Source: Gemmobacter lutimaris
GTDB taxonomy: Bacteria > Pseudomonadota > Alphaproteobacteria > Rhodobacterales > Rhodobacteraceae
NCBI RefSeq assembly: GCF_003570715.1
Contig: NZ_QXXQ01000007.1
Span: 1 to 64,000, forward strand
Reading direction: 5' to 3'
Length of the DNA: 64,000 bases
In this document: positions 25,290-33,337 of the stretch, in pieces
Numbering within the stretch: position 1 is the stretch's first letter
How the letters are laid out: every line of letters starts with the position of its first letter
Notes under the pieces: model-generated
Databases searched by the model: none
What the model was told of the DNA's origin: nothing
What the model saw: the letters and a program-made list of their open reading frames with translations, nothing else
Translations under genes and position numbers: made by a program

Positions 25290-27263
25290 ATGATTACAGA
25301 ACTTGGGCATTTTGCGCTGGTGCTGGCACTGGCAGTTGCCGTGGTGCAGGCCGTGGTGCCGCTGATCGGGGCGCAGAGGCGCTGGTCCGGCTGGATGGCG
25401 GTGGCCGATCCGGCGGCGGTGGTGCAGTTCGTTCTGATCGCGGTGGCCTTCGGGGCACTGACCTGGGCCTTCGTGACCTCGGATTTTTCGCTGCGTCTTG
25501 TGGTGCTGAACAGCCATACCGACAAGCCGATGCTTTACAAAGTCTCGGGCGTCTGGGGCAACCATGAGGGGTCGCTGCTGCTGTGGGTGCTGATCCTCGC
25601 GGCCTATGGCAGTGCCGCAGCACTGTTTGGCGGCAACCTTCCCGCGACGCTGAAAGCGCGGGTTCTGTCGGTGCAGGGGATGATCGGGGTGGCCTTCCTC
25701 GCGTTCCTTCTGTTCACCTCCAACCCCTTCCTGCGGATGGCCGAACCGCCGCTGAACGGCGACGACCTGAACCCGCTGCTGCAAGACCCCGGTCTCGCCT
25801 TCCATCCGCCCTTCCTTTACCTCGGCTATGTCGGGCTCAGCATGGCGTTCAGCTTTGCCGTCGCGGCGCTGATCGAGGGGCGGGTTGATGCCGCCTGGGC
25901 GCGCTGGGTCCGGCCCTGGACGCTGGCGGCCTGGATCTTCCTGACCATTGGCATCGCGCTGGGGTCGTGGTGGGCCTATTACGAGCTTGGCTGGGGCGGA
26001 TTCTGGTTCTGGGATCCGGTGGAGAACGCCAGTTTCATGCCTTGGCTGTTTGCCGCGGCCCTGCTGCATTCCGCCATCGTTGTGGAAAAACGCGAAAGCC
26101 TGAAGGCATGGACGATCCTGCTGTCCATCCTCGCCTTCGGCTTCTCGCTGATTGGCACTTTCATCGTGCGCTCGGGTGTCATCACCTCGGTCCATGCCTT
26201 TGCCAATGACCCAGAACGTGGCGTGTTCATCCTCATGATCCTTGGTGTCTTCATGGGTGGCGCGCTGACGCTGTTCGCCGCCCGTGCCGGCGCGATGGAG
26301 GCGAAGGGCATCTTCGCCATGGTCAGCCGCGAAAGCGCGTTGGTGGTGAACAACCTGCTGCTGGCGGTGGCGGCTTTCGTGGTCTTTGTCGGCACGATCT
26401 GGCCCTTGGTGGCCGAGATGCTGTGGGACCGCAAGCTGAGCGTCGGCGCCCCGTTCTTTGACGCCGCCTTCTCGCCCTTCATGATCGGTCTGGCGGTGCT
26501 TTTGCCCATCGGCGCGATGATGCCGTGGAAGCGGGCCGAGGTCGGGCGGGTCATCCGGCAACTGATCCCCGCGCTGATCCTTGCCGTGGCCTGTGGCTTG
26601 CTGGCCTGGGCACTGGAGACGGGGCGTTCGGCGGTGGGGCCAGTAGCGGCGGCGCTTGGCGCCTGGCTGGTGTTCGGCGCGCTGACCGACCTTTGGGCGC
26701 GCACCGGGCGTGGTGCGGTTGGCGGCCGTCTGCAACGGCTTGGCCGTCTGCCGCGCGCCGACTGGGGCCGTGTGACCGCCCATGCCGGGCTGGGCGTTAC
26801 CATGATTGCGGTCGGTGCGATGAACGCCTGGGCGACCGAGATCATCAAGGTCGTGCAGGTGGGCGAAAGCTTCCCGCTGCATGGTTATGAGGTGACGCTG
26901 AACAAGGTTGAACAGGTCGAGGGTCCGAACTACCTGTCCACCATGGCCGAGATGGCGGTGCGCCGCGAGGGGCGCGAAGTGGCGGTGCTTTATCCCGAAA
27001 AGCGCGTCTATCCGGTGCAGGCCATGCCGACCACAGAAGCCGCGCTGGATTACGGCTTTTTCCGTGACATCTATCTGGTGATCGGCGATCCGCAGGATAA
27101 CGGCGGCTGGGCGATCCGGGGCTACTGGAAGCCACTGGCGAACTGGCTGTGGATTGGCGCCGCGCTGATGGCGCTGGGGGGGCTTCTGTCCCTTTCGGAC
27201 CGCCGTTACCGCGTGGCGGCGGGGGCCGCCCGGCGCGCGGCAAACCCGGTCGCGGCGGAGTAA
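25290..27263 (+). CDS. ccmF: Cytochrome c-type biogenesis protein CcmF
   Basis: CcmF is the membrane part of the haem lyase that joins haem to apocytochrome c (system I). The 657-residue protein has about 14-15 membrane segments and the haem-handling Trp-rich motif GWGGFWFWDPVEN near residue 235. MITELGHFAL after AAGGGAGA is the start. Length is usual. ccmH follows 4 bases later; other ccm genes (ccmA-E, ccmG, ccmI) are not in the window. Confidence 0.95.
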   Translation: MITELGHFALVLALAVAVVQAVVPLIGAQRRWSGWMAVADPAAVVQFVLIAVAFGALTWAFVTSDFSLRLVVLNSHTDKPMLYKVSGVWGNHEGSLLLWVLILAAYGSAAALFGGNLPATLKARVLSVQGMIGVAFLAFLLFTSNPFLRMAEPPLNGDDLNPLLQDPGLAFHPPFLYLGYVGLSMAFSFAVAALIEGRVDAAWARWVRPWTLAAWIFLTIGIALGSWWAYYELGWGGFWFWDPVENASFMPWLFAAALLHSAIVVEKRESLKAWTILLSILAFGFSLIGTFIVRSGVITSVHAFANDPERGVFILMILGVFMGGALTLFAARAGAMEAKGIFAMVSRESALVVNNLLLAVAAFVVFVGTIWPLVAEMLWDRKLSVGAPFFDAAFSPFMIGLAVLLPIGAMMPWKRAEVGRVIRQLIPALILAVACGLLAWALETGRSAVGPVAAALGAWLVFGALTDLWARTGRGAVGGRLQRLGRLPRADWGRVTAHAGLGVTMIAVGAMNAWATEIIKVVQVGESFPLHGYEVTLNKVEQVEGPNYLSTMAEMAVRREGREVAVLYPEKRVYPVQAMPTTEAALDYGFFRDIYLVIGDPQDNGGWAIRGYWKPLANWLWIGAALMALGGLLSLSDRRYRVAAGAARRAANPVAAE

Positions 27264-27267
27264 CGCG

Positions 27268-27714
27268 ATGCGCCTGATCCTTGCCCTGTGCCTGTCGCTT
27301 CTGGCCTTCCCCGCGCTGGCGGTCCAGCCGGACGAGGTGCTGCCCGATCCGGCGCTGGAGGCGCGCGCGCGCGCTGTCTCGCAACTGCTGCGCTGTCCGG
27401 TCTGTCAGGGCGAGAATATCGACGATTCCAACGCCGACATCAGCCGCGACCTGCGCCTTCTGGTGCGGGAACGGCTGGTAGCGGGCGACAGCGACGATGC
27501 GGTGATCGACTTCGTGGTGGATCGCTACGGCGAATTCGTGCTGTTCGAACCGCGCGCCACCGGCTCGAACCTCGTGCTCTGGCTGGCCGGGCCGGGGATG
27601 CTGCTCTTGGGTGGGATTGCCGCTTTCGCCTTCCTGCGCCGCCGCTCGAAACTGCCGACCGAAGCGCTGAGCGCCGAGGAAGAGGCTCGCCTGAAAGAGA
27701 TTCTGAAAGAGTGA
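27268..27714 (+). CDS. ccmH: Cytochrome c-type biogenesis protein CcmH
   Basis: This 148-residue thiol protein keeps apocytochrome c cysteines reduced for haem attachment. It has an 18-residue signal peptide (LILALCLSLLAFPALA), the LRCPVCQ redox motif at about residues 41-47 and a single membrane anchor near residues 103-122, so the motif faces the periplasm. It follows ccmF directly, as in other system I operons. Confidence 0.94.
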   Translation: MRLILALCLSLLAFPALAVQPDEVLPDPALEARARAVSQLLRCPVCQGENIDDSNADISRDLRLLVRERLVAGDSDDAVIDFVVDRYGEFVLFEPRATGSNLVLWLAGPGMLLLGGIAAFAFLRRRSKLPTEALSAEEEARLKEILKE

Positions 27715-27781
27715 CGCGCCGTTCCGCTTTTCCCGCGGTGCCCGGCGGCTAATCTGCCGGGCAAAGGAAAGGGAGGCAGAA

Positions 27782-28555
27782 TTGGACCCGATCATTCTGG
27801 AAGAACAGGGCGGCATCGCCACGATCACGCTGAACCGGCCGCAGGTGATGAATGCCCTGTCGTCGGACCTGCGCAGGCAGATGCTTGCCGCAATCCGGCA
27901 GGCCGAATCCAGCGCCCGCGTCATTGTCTTTACCGGCGCCGGGCGGGCCTTCTGTTCCGGTCAGGACTTGGCCGATGCACAAGGCATGGGCACCGATGTC
28001 CCGTTCGAGAAGATCCTGAACGAGGAATATGTGCCGCTCCTCAACGCCATCTATGATTGCCCGGTGCCGACCATCGCTGCCGTCAATGGCGCGGCGGCGG
28101 GGGCGGGGGCCAATCTGGCGCTGGCGGCGGATGTGGTGATCGCGGCGGAAAGCGCGAGCTTCGTGCAGGCTTTCACCCGGATCGGCCTGATCCCGGATGC
28201 GGGTGGCACCTGGTGGCTGCCGCGCCAGATTGGCGCCGCGCGGGCCATGGGTGCCTGCCTCTTCGCCGACAAGGTGACGGCGCGGCAGGCTGAGGCCTGG
28301 GGCATGATCTATGAATGTGTCGCGGATGACGCCTTCGCAGCCCGCGTCGCGGAACGCGCGGCCCATCTGGCCAATGGTCCGACGGCGGCCTATCGCGCGC
28401 TGAAACAGGCGCTGCGCGGGTCGCTTTCGAATGATCTGCAAGCGCAACTGGCGCTGGAGGCCAAACTGCAAGAGGCCGCCGGCAAGACCGCCGATTTCCG
28501 TGAAGGCGTGGCCGCCTTCCTTGAAAAGCGCCCGCCACGCTTTACCGGGGCATGA
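27782..28555 (+). CDS. Enoyl-CoA hydratase/isomerase family protein
   Basis: The 257-residue crotonase-family protein has LNRPQVMNALSSDL at its start, the first oxyanion-hole block FTGAGRAFCSGQDL and the second AAVNGAAAGAGANLALA. The TTG at 27782 follows GGGAGG. It resembles PaaG-type isomerases (FTRIGLIPDAGGTWWLPRQIG), which act on phenylacetate-derived CoA esters, but no paa genes are near. It may simply serve fatty-acid breakdown. Confidence 0.85.
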   Translation: MDPIILEEQGGIATITLNRPQVMNALSSDLRRQMLAAIRQAESSARVIVFTGAGRAFCSGQDLADAQGMGTDVPFEKILNEEYVPLLNAIYDCPVPTIAAVNGAAAGAGANLALAADVVIAAESASFVQAFTRIGLIPDAGGTWWLPRQIGAARAMGACLFADKVTARQAEAWGMIYECVADDAFAARVAERAAHLANGPTAAYRALKQALRGSLSNDLQAQLALEAKLQEAAGKTADFREGVAAFLEKRPPRFTGA

Positions 28556-28560
28556 AGAAA

Positions 28561-28585
28561 CGGCTGCCCCGGTAAGGGGCAGCCG
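28561..28585 (-). terminator. Terminator of the ilvBN operon
   Basis: CGGCTGCCCC and GGGGCAGCCG pair perfectly around five bases. On the minus strand the stem is followed by TTTCTTC, so it fits termination after ilvN. The enoyl-CoA hydratase gene ends 5 bases away on the other strand and may share it. Confidence 0.7.
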
Positions 28586-28593
28586 CCAATCGC

Positions 28594-29154
28594 TTAGGCG
28601 CCGCGCGACAGCGCTGCAACGCCGGTCCGCGCCACTTCCCGCAGACCCAGAGGCCGCATCAGCTCGGCGAAAGCGTCAATCTTCTCCGGCGTGCCGGTCA
28701 TCTCGAACACAAAGCTTTCCAGCGTCGAATCAACCACATTTGCGCGGAAGATCTCGGCCAGACGCAGCGCCTCGATCCGTGCATCTCCTTTTCCGGCAAC
28801 CTTCAGCAGTGCCAGCTCGCGTTGCACCGCCGGGCCTTCGACCGTCAGATCGTTCACCGCATGCACCGGCACCAGACGGCCCAGCTGCGCCTTGATCTGT
28901 TCGATAACCTGCGGCGTGCCGCGCGTGACGATGGTAATGCGGCTGCGGTGGCCGGTATGATCCACCTCCGCCACGGTCAGGCTGTCGATGTTGTAGCCAC
29001 GGCCCGAAAACAACCCGATGACGCGGGCTAGAACCCCGCTTTCGTTATCGACAAGCACGGCCAGCGTATGGCTTTCGATCACCTCGGCATAGGGATCGCG
29101 CAGGTCATAGGCGGAATGGCTCGACGAGCCCTTGGTGATATTGAGCGCCGACAT
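28594..29154 (-). CDS. ilvN: Acetolactate synthase small (regulatory) subunit
   Basis: This subunit activates the catalytic subunit and carries valine feedback inhibition. The 186-residue protein has an N-terminal ACT domain (HTLAVLVDNESGVLARVIGL, then GYNIDSLTVAEVD) and a C-terminal domain (RANVVDSTLESFVFEMTG). It follows ilvB after 98 bases that contain GC-rich hairpins and a copy of the family intergenic motif. Confidence 0.95.
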   Translation of the reverse strand: MSALNITKGSSSHSAYDLRDPYAEVIESHTLAVLVDNESGVLARVIGLFSGRGYNIDSLTVAEVDHTGHRSRITIVTRGTPQVIEQIKAQLGRLVPVHAVNDLTVEGPAVQRELALLKVAGKGDARIEALRLAEIFRANVVDSTLESFVFEMTGTPEKIDAFAELMRPLGLREVARTGVAALSRGA

Positions 29155-29168
29155 GGGGGCTCCCTTTC

Positions 29169-29198
29169 ATTTTCTGTCTGAAAATATCCTCGGGGGGA
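29169..29198. repeat. Copy of a family intergenic motif (ATTTTCTG...AAATATCC.CGGGGG)
   Basis: ATTTTCTGTCTG is followed by AAAATATCCTCGGGGGGA, just before the ilvN start (reading leftward from ilvB). It is nearly identical in layout to the copy at 25099. Confidence 0.5.
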
Positions 29199-29199
29199 A

Positions 29200-29243
29200 G
29201 GGGCGCGCTTGCGCGCCCCTGTCGGGGGGCAGACAGCCCCCCG
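29200..29243. repeat. Two GC-rich hairpins between ilvB and ilvN
   Basis: GGGGCGCGC pairs with GCGCGCCCC around TT, and CGGGGGGC pairs with GCCCCCCG around AGACA. In the ilvBN transcript they could lower ilvN expression or protect the ilvB segment from 3'-end decay. Confidence 0.55.
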
Positions 29244-29252
29244 CGCGACCTG

Positions 29253-31019
29253 TCACACCAGCACCGCGCCGCCAGCCTTGATCACGCCCTGCGTCTCGGC
29301 TTCGCCCAGCAGCATCTCGTTATGCGGCTTGCCCGACGGGATCATCGGGAAACAGTTCTCGTGCTTTTCGACCATACAGTCGAAGATCACCGGCCCATCG
29401 TAGCGGATCATTTCCATGATCGCGTCGTCCAGATCCTGCGGGTCCGAACATTTGATGCCCTTGCAGCCGAAGGCCTCGGCCAGTTTCACGAAATCGGGCA
29501 GGCTTTCCGACCAGGAATGGCTGTAGCGTTCACCATGCAGCAATTCCTGCCACTGCCGCACCATGCCGAGGCGTTCGTTGTTCAGGATGAACTGCTTCAC
29601 AGGCGCGCGGAACTGCATTGCGGTGCCCATTTCCTGCATGTTCATCAGCCAGGACGCCTCGCCCGCCACGTTGATGACCAGCGCTTCCGGGTGGGCCATC
29701 TGCACCCCGATCGAGGCGGGCAGGCCGTAACCCATGGTCCCCAGACCGCCCGAGGTCATCCAGCGGTTCGGCGCCTCGAAGCCCAGGAACTGCGCCGCCC
29801 ACATCTGGTGCTGGCCGACCTCGGTGGTGATGTAGCGATCCATCCCCTTGGTCAGCGCCTCCAGCCGTTGCAGCGCGTATTGCGGCTTGATGGTCTTTTC
29901 ACTGTTCTTGTAGTCGAGACAGTTCACGGCCTTCCATTCCGTGATCTGTGCCCACCACTTCGCAAGGCCCTCCTTGTTCACCTTGCGGCCGCGCGATTTC
30001 CAGATCCGCAGCATATCCTCCAGCACATGCCCCACGTCGCCGACGATGGGCAGATCGACGCGGATCACCTTGTTGATCGACGAGGGGTCGATGTCGATAT
30101 GCGCCTTCACCGAATGCGGGCTGAAATCGGCGACGCGGCCGGTGATGCGGTCGTCGAAACGGGCGCCGATGTTGATCATCAGGTCGCAGCCGTGCATCGC
30201 CAGATTGGCCTCGTAAAGCCCGTGCATCCCCAGCATGCCCAGCCAGTTCTTGCCGCTGGCCGGATAGGCGCCCAGACCCATCAGGGTCGAGGTGATGGGA
30301 AAGCCTGTCGCATCCACCAGTTCGCGCAAGAGCTGGCTCGCGGCGGTGCCCGAGTTGATGACGCCGCCACCGGTATAGAACACCGGGCGCTCGGCCTTTT
30401 CGATCAGTTCCACCAGCCGGGTGATGGCCTCGATGTCGCCCTTCACGCGCGGCTGGTAATGCGAGGTCTTGATCTTTTCGCGCGCCACATATTCGGCCTG
30501 GGCGAATTGCACATCCTTCGGAATGTCCACCAGCACCGGACCGGGGCGGCCCGAGGTCGCCACATGGAAGGCTGTATGAATGGTCTCCGCCAGTTTCGCG
30601 GTATCCTTCACCAGCCAGTTCATCTTGGTGCAGGGGCGGGTGATGCCCACGGTATCGGCTTCCTGAAAGCCATCGGTGCCGATCATGAAGGTCGGCACCT
30701 GACCCGAAAGCACCACCAGCGGGATCGAATCCAGCAGTGCATCGGTCAGCCCGGTCACCGCATTGGTGGCGCCGGGGCCCGAGGTCACCAGCACCACCCC
30801 CGGTTTCCCGGTGGAACGGGCATAGCCCTCGGCCATATGCACGGCGCCCTGTTCGTGGCGGACAAGGACGTGGCGAATGTCGTTTTGCAGGAAGAGTTCG
30901 TCATAGATCGGAAGCACGGCGCCGCCGGGGTAGCCGAATACGACCTCGACCCCCTGATCCTTCAGCGCCTTCACGATCATCTTTGCGCCCGTCATGGCGC
31001 TCGCATTCGCCTGAGTCAT
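29253..31019 (-). CDS. ilvB: Acetolactate synthase large (catalytic) subunit
   Basis: The enzyme joins two pyruvates, or pyruvate and 2-oxobutyrate, in the first shared step of valine, leucine and isoleucine synthesis. The 588-residue protein has the ThDP pyrimidine domain (GYPGGAVLPIYD with the catalytic Glu in RHEQGAVHMAEG), the central FAD domain, and a C-terminal ThDP/Mg domain. In the last domain the usual GDG metal motif reads GEAS, ahead of the normal ILNNERLG. MTQANASAM follows GGAAGAG. A leader peptide, attenuator and three hairpin repeats precede it. Confidence 0.95.
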   Translation of the reverse strand: MTQANASAMTGAKMIVKALKDQGVEVVFGYPGGAVLPIYDELFLQNDIRHVLVRHEQGAVHMAEGYARSTGKPGVVLVTSGPGATNAVTGLTDALLDSIPLVVLSGQVPTFMIGTDGFQEADTVGITRPCTKMNWLVKDTAKLAETIHTAFHVATSGRPGPVLVDIPKDVQFAQAEYVAREKIKTSHYQPRVKGDIEAITRLVELIEKAERPVFYTGGGVINSGTAASQLLRELVDATGFPITSTLMGLGAYPASGKNWLGMLGMHGLYEANLAMHGCDLMINIGARFDDRITGRVADFSPHSVKAHIDIDPSSINKVIRVDLPIVGDVGHVLEDMLRIWKSRGRKVNKEGLAKWWAQITEWKAVNCLDYKNSEKTIKPQYALQRLEALTKGMDRYITTEVGQHQMWAAQFLGFEAPNRWMTSGGLGTMGYGLPASIGVQMAHPEALVINVAGEASWLMNMQEMGTAMQFRAPVKQFILNNERLGMVRQWQELLHGERYSHSWSESLPDFVKLAEAFGCKGIKCSDPQDLDDAIMEMIRYDGPVIFDCMVEKHENCFPMIPSGKPHNEMLLGEAETQGVIKAGGAVLV

Positions 31020-31029
31020 GTTCTCTTCC

Positions 31030-31112
31030 TTCTTGCCGCCTGCACGGCGGCTGGCACGTTCTTGCCGCGATATCGCGGCGGGCACTTCTTGCCGCTAAAC
31101 CGCGGCGGGCAC
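31030..31112 (-). repeat. Three tandem 27-28-base hairpin repeats in the ilvB leader
   Basis: Three units lie head to tail at 31030-31057, 31059-31085 and 31086-31112. On the transcript each reads GTGCC[CA]GCCGC, a 5-6 base loop, GCGGC or GGCGGC, then AAGAA. Each folds into a GCCGC/GCGGC hairpin; the loops differ while the arms compensate in the third unit (GCCGCC with GGCGGC). They separate the attenuator from the ilvB ribosome site, which sits in the tail of the last unit. Confidence 0.8.
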
Positions 31113-31118
31113 GGGTAT

Positions 31119-31148
31119 GAAAAAGCCCCCGGAGTTTCCTCGGGGGGC
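31119..31148 (-). terminator. Attenuator terminator of the ilvB leader
   Basis: On the minus strand GCCCCCCGAG and CTCCGGGGGC (one mismatch) form a strong stem around GAAA, followed by TTTTTC. It lies 26 bases after the leader-peptide stop and about 100 bases before ilvB, the position expected for a transcription attenuator. Confidence 0.8.
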
Positions 31149-31174
31149 GCATGGGGAACCGTGATGGTCTGCCG

Positions 31175-31222
31175 TTACCGGCCCATGCGCCCGATCCCTA
31201 CGATGACGAGAAGCGACTTCAT
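31175..31222 (-). CDS. ilvB leader peptide, rich in branched-chain residues
   Basis: A 15-residue frame reads MKSLLVIVGIGRMGR and then stops. Six of its first ten residues are Leu, Val or Ile, the end products of the pathway served by ilvBN. When these tRNAs are uncharged the ribosome would stall here and allow an antiterminator to form; otherwise the downstream terminator ends transcription. Too short for routine gene calls, but its place between a clear promoter and a clear terminator makes it convincing. No strong ribosome site is seen beyond GGGGA. Confidence 0.8.
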   Translation of the reverse strand: MKSLLVIVGIGRMGR

Positions 31223-31257
31223 GTCGTAATCCCCAGTGGCTTGATTCAGTAGGCCGG

Positions 31258-31286
31258 ACCTTATGGGCGTCGGCGGGGAGCGTCAA
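31258..31286 (-). promoter_or_regulatory. Probable promoter of the ilvBN operon
   Basis: On the minus strand TTGACG and TAAGGT are 17 bases apart, a good housekeeping promoter. The expected start of transcription is about 30 bases before the leader-peptide ATG. Confidence 0.65.
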
Positions 31287-31377
31287 TGGCAAAAAGTCAT
31301 GAATTATGTCGCAGAGATGTAGAAACTTGAACTTTTGTTGCGGTGGTTTGTGCCGGGCTGCAATAAACGGAAAATGC

Positions 31378-31542
31378 ATGCCGAAGTGCGAGCCGATTCG
31401 CCCGGTCTTCGCGCCTTTGCCCCCGGGATCGTCACACGGTCCACATATGCGGGCGGCGATTTCCCGACAGGGTGGCGACCCGTCCCGCGCGCCTTTGATC
31501 GCCATCCGCCGCACCGACAATGCTTTGAGCTTTAACGCATGA
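31378..31542 (+). CDS. Possible small protein of 54 residues, uncertain
   Basis: An open frame (MPKCEPIRPVFAPLPPGS...) shows a fairly normal high-GC third-position pattern and ends 4 bases before a clear terminator, so something here is probably transcribed. The ribosome site is weak (GGAAAATGC) and I recognise no family. The protein is Pro- and Arg-rich, with no membrane segment. A non-coding RNA ending at the same terminator is an equal possibility. The rest of the stretch between the ilvB promoter and 31708 holds nothing else that I can identify. Confidence 0.3.
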   Translation: MPKCEPIRPVFAPLPPGSSHGPHMRAAISRQGGDPSRAPLIAIRRTDNALSFNA

Positions 31543-31546
31543 GACG

Positions 31547-31574
31547 AAAAGGGCCGCATCCTGCGGTCCCTTTT
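31547..31574 (+). terminator. Rho-independent terminator
   Basis: AAAAGGGCCGCA pairs with TGCGG-T-CCCTTTT around TCC with one bulged base, and the stem itself ends in TTTT. It would serve a short rightward transcript starting after the ilvB promoter region, and could also work leftward. Confidence 0.65.
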
Positions 31575-31708
31575 GCCGTGTAGGGGGGCGTCGCGCTGAG
31601 CGGCTGTGAGGAGAGGGCTGCGCAAACAGCAGCAAGCGAAAGAATGTCAGTTCTGCGCGGGAATTTGCTGCCGTTCGGGCTGCGGAGCCGAACGACGGCT
31701 CCGAGTAT

Positions 31709-31954
31709 CTATGTTGATGATTGAGCGGGTCGCAGGTGATGCTTGTTGATAGCCGCTCTCATAGACCAGAGACTTACGGGCATTGCCACTACCAGCCCGA
31801 CGATTCCTGCCCAGAAAGCTACAGCGTCAGCTTGTCCTAGCATTGCCCCGATAAACCCAACGATAAAGCCGGCAATAAAACCAGCTACCGCTGCACCCAG
31901 AACTCCTCGCCAAATCATACTCCACCATATGGGCAATACTTCTCCGTAAGTCAT
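31709..31954 (-). CDS. Small inner-membrane protein with two segments
   Basis: The 81-residue protein starts MTYGEVLPIWWSMIWRG after AAGGAAAA. It has two hydrophobic, Gly-rich segments (about residues 15-42 and 46-68; GFIAGFIVGFIGAM is striking), then a short basic tail. Codons are less GC-biased than in neighbouring genes, a sign of transfer. I do not recognise a family. It stands alone, with about 150 bases of apparently empty sequence on its upstream side. Confidence 0.6.
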   Translation of the reverse strand: MTYGEVLPIWWSMIWRGVLGAAVAGFIAGFIVGFIGAMLGQADAVAFWAGIVGLVVAMPVSLWSMRAAINKHHLRPAQSST

Positions 31955-32105
31955 GAATTTTCCTTAATAACAACTCTGAAGCCGACTTTGGCTGCCTTGC
32001 AGAAGAATTGCAATATGGGCTCCGGGCGGACATGCTGTGTCGCGCTTTACAGTTCGCGCCTGCACCATTTACCGCGACGGGCTGGCCTTGCCTTTGCAGC
32101 CGATC

Positions 32106-32504
32106 TCATCGCCGCTCCAGCAGATCCCAGCGGTTGCCGAAAGGATCGCGCCAGACCGCAACAGTGCCGTAAGGTTCGGCGCGCGGGGCGTCCTCGAAGA
32201 TGGCGCCTGCGGCCAGAAGGGCGGCGTGGTCGCGGGCAAAATCGCCAGTCTCCAGAAACAGCCAGACCCGTCCGGCGCCCTGCCTGCCGATCGCGGCGCG
32301 CTGTTCCTCCGTGTCGGCGCGGGCCAGCACCAATACCGGGCCGCCGCCGGGCGGCGCGACGGTGATCCAGCGTTTGCGGCCCTGATCGACATCCTCGATC
32401 AGCCGGAAGCCGAGCCTGTGGACATAGAATTCCAGCCCCGCCGCGTAATCCGGCACGATCAGCGCCAGCGCGGCGATGCGCGCATCCGAAAGCGGTGCGC
32501 TCAT
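32106..32504 (-). CDS. Glyoxalase/VOC superfamily protein
   Basis: The 132-residue protein has the VOC (vicinal oxygen chelate) fold: [21 protein letters not shown] at the start of the first module and [17 protein letters not shown] at the end of the second. The pattern matches glyoxalase/bleomycin-resistance-like proteins that bind a metal. The substrate cannot be told. It overlaps the preceding transferase gene by 4 bases (ATGA), so the two are co-translated. Confidence 0.85.
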   Translation of the reverse strand: MSAPLSDARIAALALIVPDYAAGLEFYVHRLGFRLIEDVDQGRKRWITVAPPGGGPVLVLARADTEEQRAAIGRQGAGRVWLFLETGDFARDHAALLAAGAIFEDAPRAEPYGTVAVWRDPFGNRWDLLERR

Positions 32505-33337
32505 TCGTGGTGGGGGCGGGCTTCGGGCAGGGCGATGCGCGCCACCTGTTCGGCGATCGGGTCGACGGACAGCGGGTGCAGTTCCGCCGTGTGATCCTCG
32601 GGGCTGCCGATGTCCTGCCACTGGCCAGCTTTGTAAAGCTCCAGCGCGGCAAAATTGGCCTTGTAGCCCATCTTTCGGCTGCCCGGCACCCAATAGCCAA
32701 GGTAGACGTAAGGCAACCCGGCCTCGCGTGCGATCTCGATATGGTCAAGGATGAGATAGGTGCCAAGGCTCTGCGCCGTCAGCGCGGGGTCGTAGAAGCT
32801 GTAGACCATGCTCAGCCCGTCATCGAACACATCGGTCAGACAGACAGCCGCCAGCGGCCGGGCGCGGCTGCCATCCCCGGCGGGGCGGGTATATTCGATG
32901 ACACGCGACCGGATCGGGGTTTCCTCGATCATCGCGGCGAATTCGAAGATGTCCATGTCGGCCATGCCGCCATCGGCGTGGCGATGATCCAGGTAACGGC
33001 GGAACAGCGTGAACTGATCCTCGGTCGCCCATGGGCTTGTGGCGTTGCGGCGCAGATGCAGGTTGCGGCGCAGGATCTTGCGTTGCGTGCGGTTCGGTTC
33101 GAAATCCGCGACACGGATCCGGGCCGAGAGGCAGGCCGAACATTCGGCGCAGGAGGGGCGGTAAAGCACGTTCTGGCTGCGCCGGAACCCCTGCTTGGAC
33201 AGCGCATCGTTCAGCCGCTGCGCGTGTTCGCCCTGAAGGGCGGTGAACAGCTTGCGCTCCATCCGCCCGTCCAGATAGGGACAGGCCTGCGGAGCCGTCA
33301 CATAGAACTGCGGCGCGATGGGGACCGTGTGGCGCAT
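32501..33337 (-). CDS. bpt: Leucyl/arginyl-tRNA-protein transferase (Bpt/Ate family)
   Basis: This enzyme adds an amino acid from tRNA to the N-terminus of proteins beginning with Asp or Glu and so marks them for ClpS-ClpAP degradation (N-end rule). The 278-residue protein shows the family N-terminal block [14 protein letters not shown], the Cys-rich [12 protein letters not shown] and C-terminal [18 protein letters not shown]. Proteobacterial members of this length are usually leucyl transferases (Bpt); database entries often call them arginyltransferase. The start [12 protein letters not shown] is the conserved one. Confidence 0.88.
   Translation of the reverse strand: MRHTVPIAPQFYVTAPQACPYLDGRMERKLFTALQGEHAQRLNDALSKQGFRRSQNVLYRPSCAECSACLSARIRVADFEPNRTQRKILRRNLHLRRNATSPWATEDQFTLFRRYLDHRHADGGMADMDIFEFAAMIEETPIRSRVIEYTRPAGDGSRARPLAAVCLTDVFDDGLSMVYSFYDPALTAQSLGTYLILDHIEIAREAGLPYVYLGYWVPGSRKMGYKANFAALELYKAGQWQDIGSPEDHTAELHPLSVDPIAEQVARIALPEARPHHE

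Noticed and set aside
25041-26882. A 613-codon open frame antisense to ccmF
   Set aside because: Composition typical of an antisense shadow, no ribosome site, and ccmF is certain.
31030-31112. CRISPR array
   Set aside because: The repeats are directly adjacent without unique spacers and each is a hairpin in an mRNA leader; no cas genes are present.
29322-31229. A 635-codon open frame antisense to ilvB
   Set aside because: It is a shadow of ilvB; no recognisable domain despite its length.
31320-31575. 6S RNA or another standard structured RNA
   Set aside because: I could not draw the long closed stem with a central bubble of 6S RNA, nor the conserved loops of SRP RNA or tmRNA.
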